Of a stretch of 64,000 nt of DNA, positions 60,516-64,000 are shown one piece after another. Within the stretch, counting starts at the first letter, position 1. Every line of letters begins with the position of its first letter. The notes under the pieces are model-generated. The model saw only the letters and a list, made by a program, of their open reading frames with translations, had not been told where the DNA came from and ran no database searches. The DNA comes from JAJYSO01 sp964579505. Its GTDB lineage: Bacteria; Bacteroidota; Bacteroidia; Flavobacteriales; Flavobacteriaceae. The translations under genes and the position numbers were made by a program. The DNA lies in NCBI GenBank assembly GCA_964579505.1, contig CAZOGC010000008.1:1-64000 (forward strand). The letters are read 5' to 3'.

Positions 60516-62579
60516 ATGAAAAACAGACTTGTTTTCTTATTGATGTTGTGTATAACGGTTACTGGTCTGCAAGCGCAGGTAAACCGTTCGGTTATGCCTT
60601 CTCCGGGGCCTTCACCGCAAATCAATATAGGGATTCCTTCCATTTTTCAGCTGAGTAATGGGATGAAGGTCTTGGTGGTAGAAAATCACAAATACCCCAC
60701 GGTGAATGTTCGCCTAACCTTAGCCAATAAACCGTATGCACAAGAACAAGAAGCCGGTGTGCAAGAACTGTATAGCGCCATGATGGGTAATGGAACCCAA
60801 GAAATGAGTAAAGAAGAGTTTAATAGTCGGATAGATTTTTTGGGAGCCAGTGTAAGTTATGGGGCAGAAAGTGCACGAGCTAGCTCACTTACTCAATTTT
60901 TTCCGGAAATTTTTGGGTTGATGGCAAAGGGACTTCTACATCCTAAATTTACGACGGAAGTGTTTAATAATCAAAAAAAGCGATTGCTGCAAAGTATTGA
61001 GGCTAATCAAAATAATGCAAAGGCAATTGCCGCTAATTTGCAACGTCAACTTACCTATGGCAAAAACCATCCGTATGGAGAATTTGCTACGGTAGAATCG
61101 GTGGTAAACCTAACACTTTCAGATGTTAGAAATTACTACAACAATTTTATTACCCCCAAAAATGCTTATTTAGTAGTAGTGGGTGATATTGAGCCGGATG
61201 CAGTAAAAAAATTAGCCGAAAAATATTTTGGAACTTGGATGGAGACTACTCCCCCAACAACTACCCTTCCTCCAGTACTCAATGCACAATACACACAAAT
61301 TGATTTTATAAATGTACCCAATGCGGTGCAAAGTATCATCGCAATAACCAATTCAGTCCATCTAAAAAAAACGAGTCCGGATTATTTTGCGGCTATGATT
61401 GCCAATCAGATATTAGGAGGAGGAGCTGATGGACGACTTTTTCAAAATCTAAGAGAAGACAAAGCCTATACGTATGGTGCTTATTCTAGCTTAACAAGCG
61501 ATCAGTATGTATCTGAGTTTAAAGCTTCTGCCAGTGTGCGTAATGCTGTTACGGATAGTGCTGTAGTAGCCTTTTTAGATGAGATTAATCGTATAAGAAA
61601 CGAGAAAGTGAGTCTACAAGAACTCAAGCTGGCCAAGGCTAAATTTGTAGGAAGTTTTGTGCGTTCGTTAGAAAAGCCGGCAACCATTGCTCGGCAGGCT
61701 CTTACCATTGAACGGGATAGTTTACCGGATGATTTTTATATCAATTACATTCAACATGTACAAGCAGTAACTGCCGATGAGGTGTTGAAAGCGGCTCAAA
61801 AATATTTTAAAGTCAATCACGCGCGAATTATTATTGTAGGTGATGGGCCGGCGGTGGCTACTTCATTAGAGAATTTAAACTATAAAGGCGAAGCTATTCC
61901 AATAGAGTATTACAATATAAAAGGGGATGAGCTTAACCGGCCTGCGTATGTTAAAGTAGATACACAACAAGTCAATACGGTACACTCAGTGTATGCTGAT
62001 TATATAAAGGCTATTGGAGGAGAAAATGCGGTGAAAGCCGTAAAATCAATTTATGCAAAATACGATGGAGTGGTAGGTACCCGCACCATAAATATGGTTA
62101 CAGAACAAACAAAAGACGGAAAATCGTTAACCAAGGTGTCTTTTGGCGGGGTAACATTACGAGAGGTGGTCTATAACGGTAAAGAAGGTTTTGTAAAAGC
62201 AGGTGAGCAGAAACGAGCTTTTAACGAAACGGAGTTAGCACAAGCGCAACAACAACAAAAATTAGGGCTTTTTCCTGAATTAAGTGTTCCACAGGATGCT
62301 TTGGTAACCGGCATACAAAAAGTAGGCGATAAGAATGCCTATGTGGTAAGACACTCTGATAAAGAACTAGATTATTACAGCGTAGAAACCGGATTGAAGT
62401 TACAATCGGTTACTAAAACCTCTATGGGTCCCAAGGTAACCAAGTATTCTCATTATAAAACAGTAAATGGTGTAAAGTTTCCATTTACTATTTCAGAGTC
62501 TGTAGGGCAGCACTCTATTACCTATAAAGCTCAAGAAATTGTAATAAATCAAAAAGTAGCAGACGCAGATTTTCAGTAA
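60516..62579 (+). CDS. M16 family peptidase-like protein lacking the zinc motif, with C-terminal extension
   Basis: 687 residues. Signal peptide ending LQAQ (about 21). An M16 fold is clear (KVLVVENHKYPTVNVRLTL; ARASSLTQFFPE; YGEFATVESVVNLTLSDVRNYY; AMIANQILGGGADGRLFQNLREDKAYTYGAYS), but the HxxEH site is replaced by VQELYSAM, so it should not bind zinc. From about residue 480 a 200-residue beta-rich domain (VYADYIKAIGGENAVKAVKS) follows, similar to lipoprotein-carrier-like folds. It probably completes the substrate chamber of the preceding peptidase. Confidence 0.92.
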   Translation: MKNRLVFLLMLCITVTGLQAQVNRSVMPSPGPSPQINIGIPSIFQLSNGMKVLVVENHKYPTVNVRLTLANKPYAQEQEAGVQELYSAMMGNGTQEMSKEEFNSRIDFLGASVSYGAESARASSLTQFFPEIFGLMAKGLLHPKFTTEVFNNQKKRLLQSIEANQNNAKAIAANLQRQLTYGKNHPYGEFATVESVVNLTLSDVRNYYNNFITPKNAYLVVVGDIEPDAVKKLAEKYFGTWMETTPPTTTLPPVLNAQYTQIDFINVPNAVQSIIAITNSVHLKKTSPDYFAAMIANQILGGGADGRLFQNLREDKAYTYGAYSSLTSDQYVSEFKASASVRNAVTDSAVVAFLDEINRIRNEKVSLQELKLAKAKFVGSFVRSLEKPATIARQALTIERDSLPDDFYINYIQHVQAVTADEVLKAAQKYFKVNHARIIIVGDGPAVATSLENLNYKGEAIPIEYYNIKGDELNRPAYVKVDTQQVNTVHSVYADYIKAIGGENAVKAVKSIYAKYDGVVGTRTINMVTEQTKDGKSLTKVSFGGVTLREVVYNGKEGFVKAGEQKRAFNETELAQAQQQQKLGLFPELSVPQDALVTGIQKVGDKNAYVVRHSDKELDYYSVETGLKLQSVTKTSMGPKVTKYSHYKTVNGVKFPFTISESVGQHSITYKAQEIVINQKVADADFQ

Positions 62580-62664
62580 TCATCTTTGAGTCGAAGGGAG
62601 ATAGGTAAATATAAGCAAACACAAACATTTTGTGCAGAAGCCATGAGAATATGTTGATACGAAA

Positions 62665-62696
62665 TTGTTATAAACAAGCAGTAATGCTTACTTTTG
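62665..62696 (+). promoter_or_regulatory. Promoter of aspS
   Basis: TTG (62665-62667), 21-bp spacer, then TACTTTTG (62689-62696), exact -7 match, 23 bp upstream of the ATG. Confidence 0.6.
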
Positions 62697-62719
62697 CACG
62701 ATAATTTTTACGCTAAAAA

Positions 62720-64000
62720 ATGTATAGAACGCACACAAACGGAGAGCTAAAGGCCGCAAACATAGGAACACAAGTTGTTCTTTCGGGCTGGGTTCAAAAA
62801 ATTAGAGATAAGGGGTTTATGGTTTGGGTAGATTTGCGCGATCGCTACGGAATTACTCAGCTTATTTTTGACGAACAGCGCACCGATGTGGCCATCATGG
62901 AAAAGGCTAAAAAATTAGGGCGTGAATTTGTGATAAAAGTTAAAGGAGAAGTTATTGAACGCGAGTCGAAAAACCCGACTATACCTACGGGCGATATTGA
63001 AGTGTTGGTTACTGAACTTACGGTACTAAATGAGGCGTTAACCCCCCCTTTTACTATCGAAGATAAAACCGATGGCGGAGACGATTTACGGATGAAATAT
63101 CGCTATTTAGATTTGCGTCGCAATCCGGTAAAAAACAGCCTTATTTTTCGCCATAAAGTGGCAATGGCAGTTCGTAACTATTTGTCTGCTCAAGGCTTTT
63201 TAGAAATAGAAACCCCTTACTTAATTAAATCAACCCCTGAAGGCGCGCGCGATTTTGTAGTGCCCAGTCGTATGCATGCCGGACAATTTTACGCCTTACC
63301 ACAATCACCACAAACGTTTAAGCAACTTTTGATGGTGGGCGGAATGGATAAATATTTTCAGATTGTAAAATGTTTTCGCGATGAAGATTTGCGTGCCGAT
63401 CGGCAACCGGAGTTTACGCAGATTGATTGTGAAATGACTTTTGTGACTCAGGAAGATGTAATGCATACTTTTGAGGGGTTGACGCGTCATCTATTAAAAG
63501 AAATCGTTCAGGTTGAGGTAGGAGATTTTCCGGTTATGACGTATGATGAAGCCATGAAACGCTACGGAAATGACAAGCCTGATATCCGCTTCGGAATGGA
63601 GTTTGGTACGTTAAATACGGTGGCGCAACACAAAAATTTTAAGGTGTTTAATGAGGCTGAATTGGTAGTAGGGATTGCTGTTCCCGGAGCGGCTAGTTAC
63701 AGCCGTAAACAAATAGATAAACTTATAAAATGGGTAAAACGCCCGCAAGTTGGAGCCCAAGGCATGGTGTATGTAAAATACAACGAAGATGGTAGCTTTA
63801 AGTCGTCGGTAGATAAATTTTATACACCAGATGATTTTGAGGCTTGGGCAAAAGCAACCAAGGCTAATCCGGGTGATTTGATTTGTGTGCTTTCCGGTCC
63901 GGCTCATAAAACGCGCGCACAACTTAGTGCTTTGCGTATGGAATTGGCTGAACAATTGGGCTTGCGCAAACCAGATGAGTTTGCCCCACTTTGGATTGTA
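62720..64000 (+). CDS. aspS: Aspartyl-tRNA synthetase (3' end outside window)
   Basis: Starts at ATG 62720 and is open to the window edge (427 codons). Anticodon-binding OB fold (about 1-110, GELKAANIGTQVVLSGWVQK; VWVDLRDRYG), class II motif 1 region (KVAMAVRNYLSAQGFLEIETP), STPEGARDFVVP, motif 2 CFRDEDLRADRQPEFTQID (about 218-236), then the GAD-type insertion typical of bacterial AspRS. The catalytic motif 3 lies beyond the window. It charges tRNA-Asp. Confidence 0.97.
   Translation, partial: MYRTHTNGELKAANIGTQVVLSGWVQKIRDKGFMVWVDLRDRYGITQLIFDEQRTDVAIMEKAKKLGREFVIKVKGEVIERESKNPTIPTGDIEVLVTELTVLNEALTPPFTIEDKTDGGDDLRMKYRYLDLRRNPVKNSLIFRHKVAMAVRNYLSAQGFLEIETPYLIKSTPEGARDFVVPSRMHAGQFYALPQSPQTFKQLLMVGGMDKYFQIVKCFRDEDLRADRQPEFTQIDCEMTFVTQEDVMHTFEGLTRHLLKEIVQVEVGDFPVMTYDEAMKRYGNDKPDIRFGMEFGTLNTVAQHKNFKVFNEAELVVGIAVPGAASYSRKQIDKLIKWVKRPQVGAQGMVYVKYNEDGSFKSSVDKFYTPDDFEAWAKATKANPGDLICVLSGPAHKTRAQLSALRMELAEQLGLRKPDEFAPLWIV

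Noticed and set aside
1..64000. CRISPR arrays, tRNA/rRNA genes, IS elements, phage or toxin-antitoxin genes
   Set aside because: Looked for throughout; no regular direct repeats, cloverleaf-like stretches, transposase or integrase motifs were seen.

Overview
The window looks like chromosomal DNA of a flavobacterium (Bacteroidota, class Flavobacteriia). It is AT-rich. Promoters fit the Bacteroidota -7 element TAnnTTTG, often with a TTTG/TTG -33 element about 19-21 bp upstream, and start codons mostly lack a strong Shine-Dalgarno sequence. Gene content is also typical: a CusA/CzcA-TolC fusion, DUF6660, DUF5689 and choice-of-anchor J lipoproteins, DUF4301, DUF4199, a GlmU-family sugar nucleotidyltransferase and paired M16 peptidases. 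The species cannot be fixed from sequence alone. I found no tRNA, rRNA, CRISPR array, transposase or phage gene. Both ends are cut inside genes (RND-TolC at the left, aspS at the right).

Layout. 1-5.2 kb: heavy-metal efflux (RND-TolC fusion, His/Cys-rich DUF6660 protein) and a double META-domain lipoprotein. 5.2-11 kb: housekeeping (RNase R, GlmU-family protein, NupG-like permease, LpxH from a TTG start). 11-17.7 kb: a secreted endonuclease/phosphatase-type lipoprotein divergent from a TonB-dependent receptor and a DUF5689 lipoprotein, probably an outer-membrane nutrient-uptake locus. 17.8-31.4 kb: transport and core metabolism (peptide-binding lipoprotein, ferredoxin-reductase-like flavoprotein, NhaD, MscS, MtaB, AarF/ABC1 kinase, TetR regulator, HemB, MBL hydrolase, PLP decarboxylase, nitronate monooxygenase).

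31.7-43.4 kb is the most distinctive part: sixteen genes all on the + strand. Three azurin-like cupredoxins surround a copper nitrite reductase (NirK), followed by a cupin, the di-iron repair protein Ric, aconitase, a second cupin, OsmC, DoxX, an AhpD-like protein, a deaminase strikingly like yeast cytosine deaminase, DUF488, an SDR, another DUF488 and a hemerythrin-domain protein. The nirK and cupin-ric promoters carry similar 14-bp inverted repeats (GGATA-N4-TrTCC) whose centres lie exactly 25.5 bp upstream of the TAnnTTTG box, which suggests one regulator controls nitrite reduction and nitrosative-stress repair.

43.4-64 kb: a 380-bp non-coding stretch with two perfect hairpins, then an intact AroB homologue that has lost nearly every catalytic and zinc-binding residue at the usual flavobacterial aroB position beside proline dehydrogenase, a RidA/aldehyde dehydrogenase pair that fits the 2-aminomuconate branch of tryptophan breakdown, upp, a divergent AT-rich M1-like peptidase, a Gre factor, an alpha/beta hydrolase, DUF4301, a NadR-type kinase, MgtE, a phosphopantetheinyl transferase, ahcY, the L21-L27 ribosomal operon, DUF4199, an active/inactive M16 peptidase pair, and aspS.
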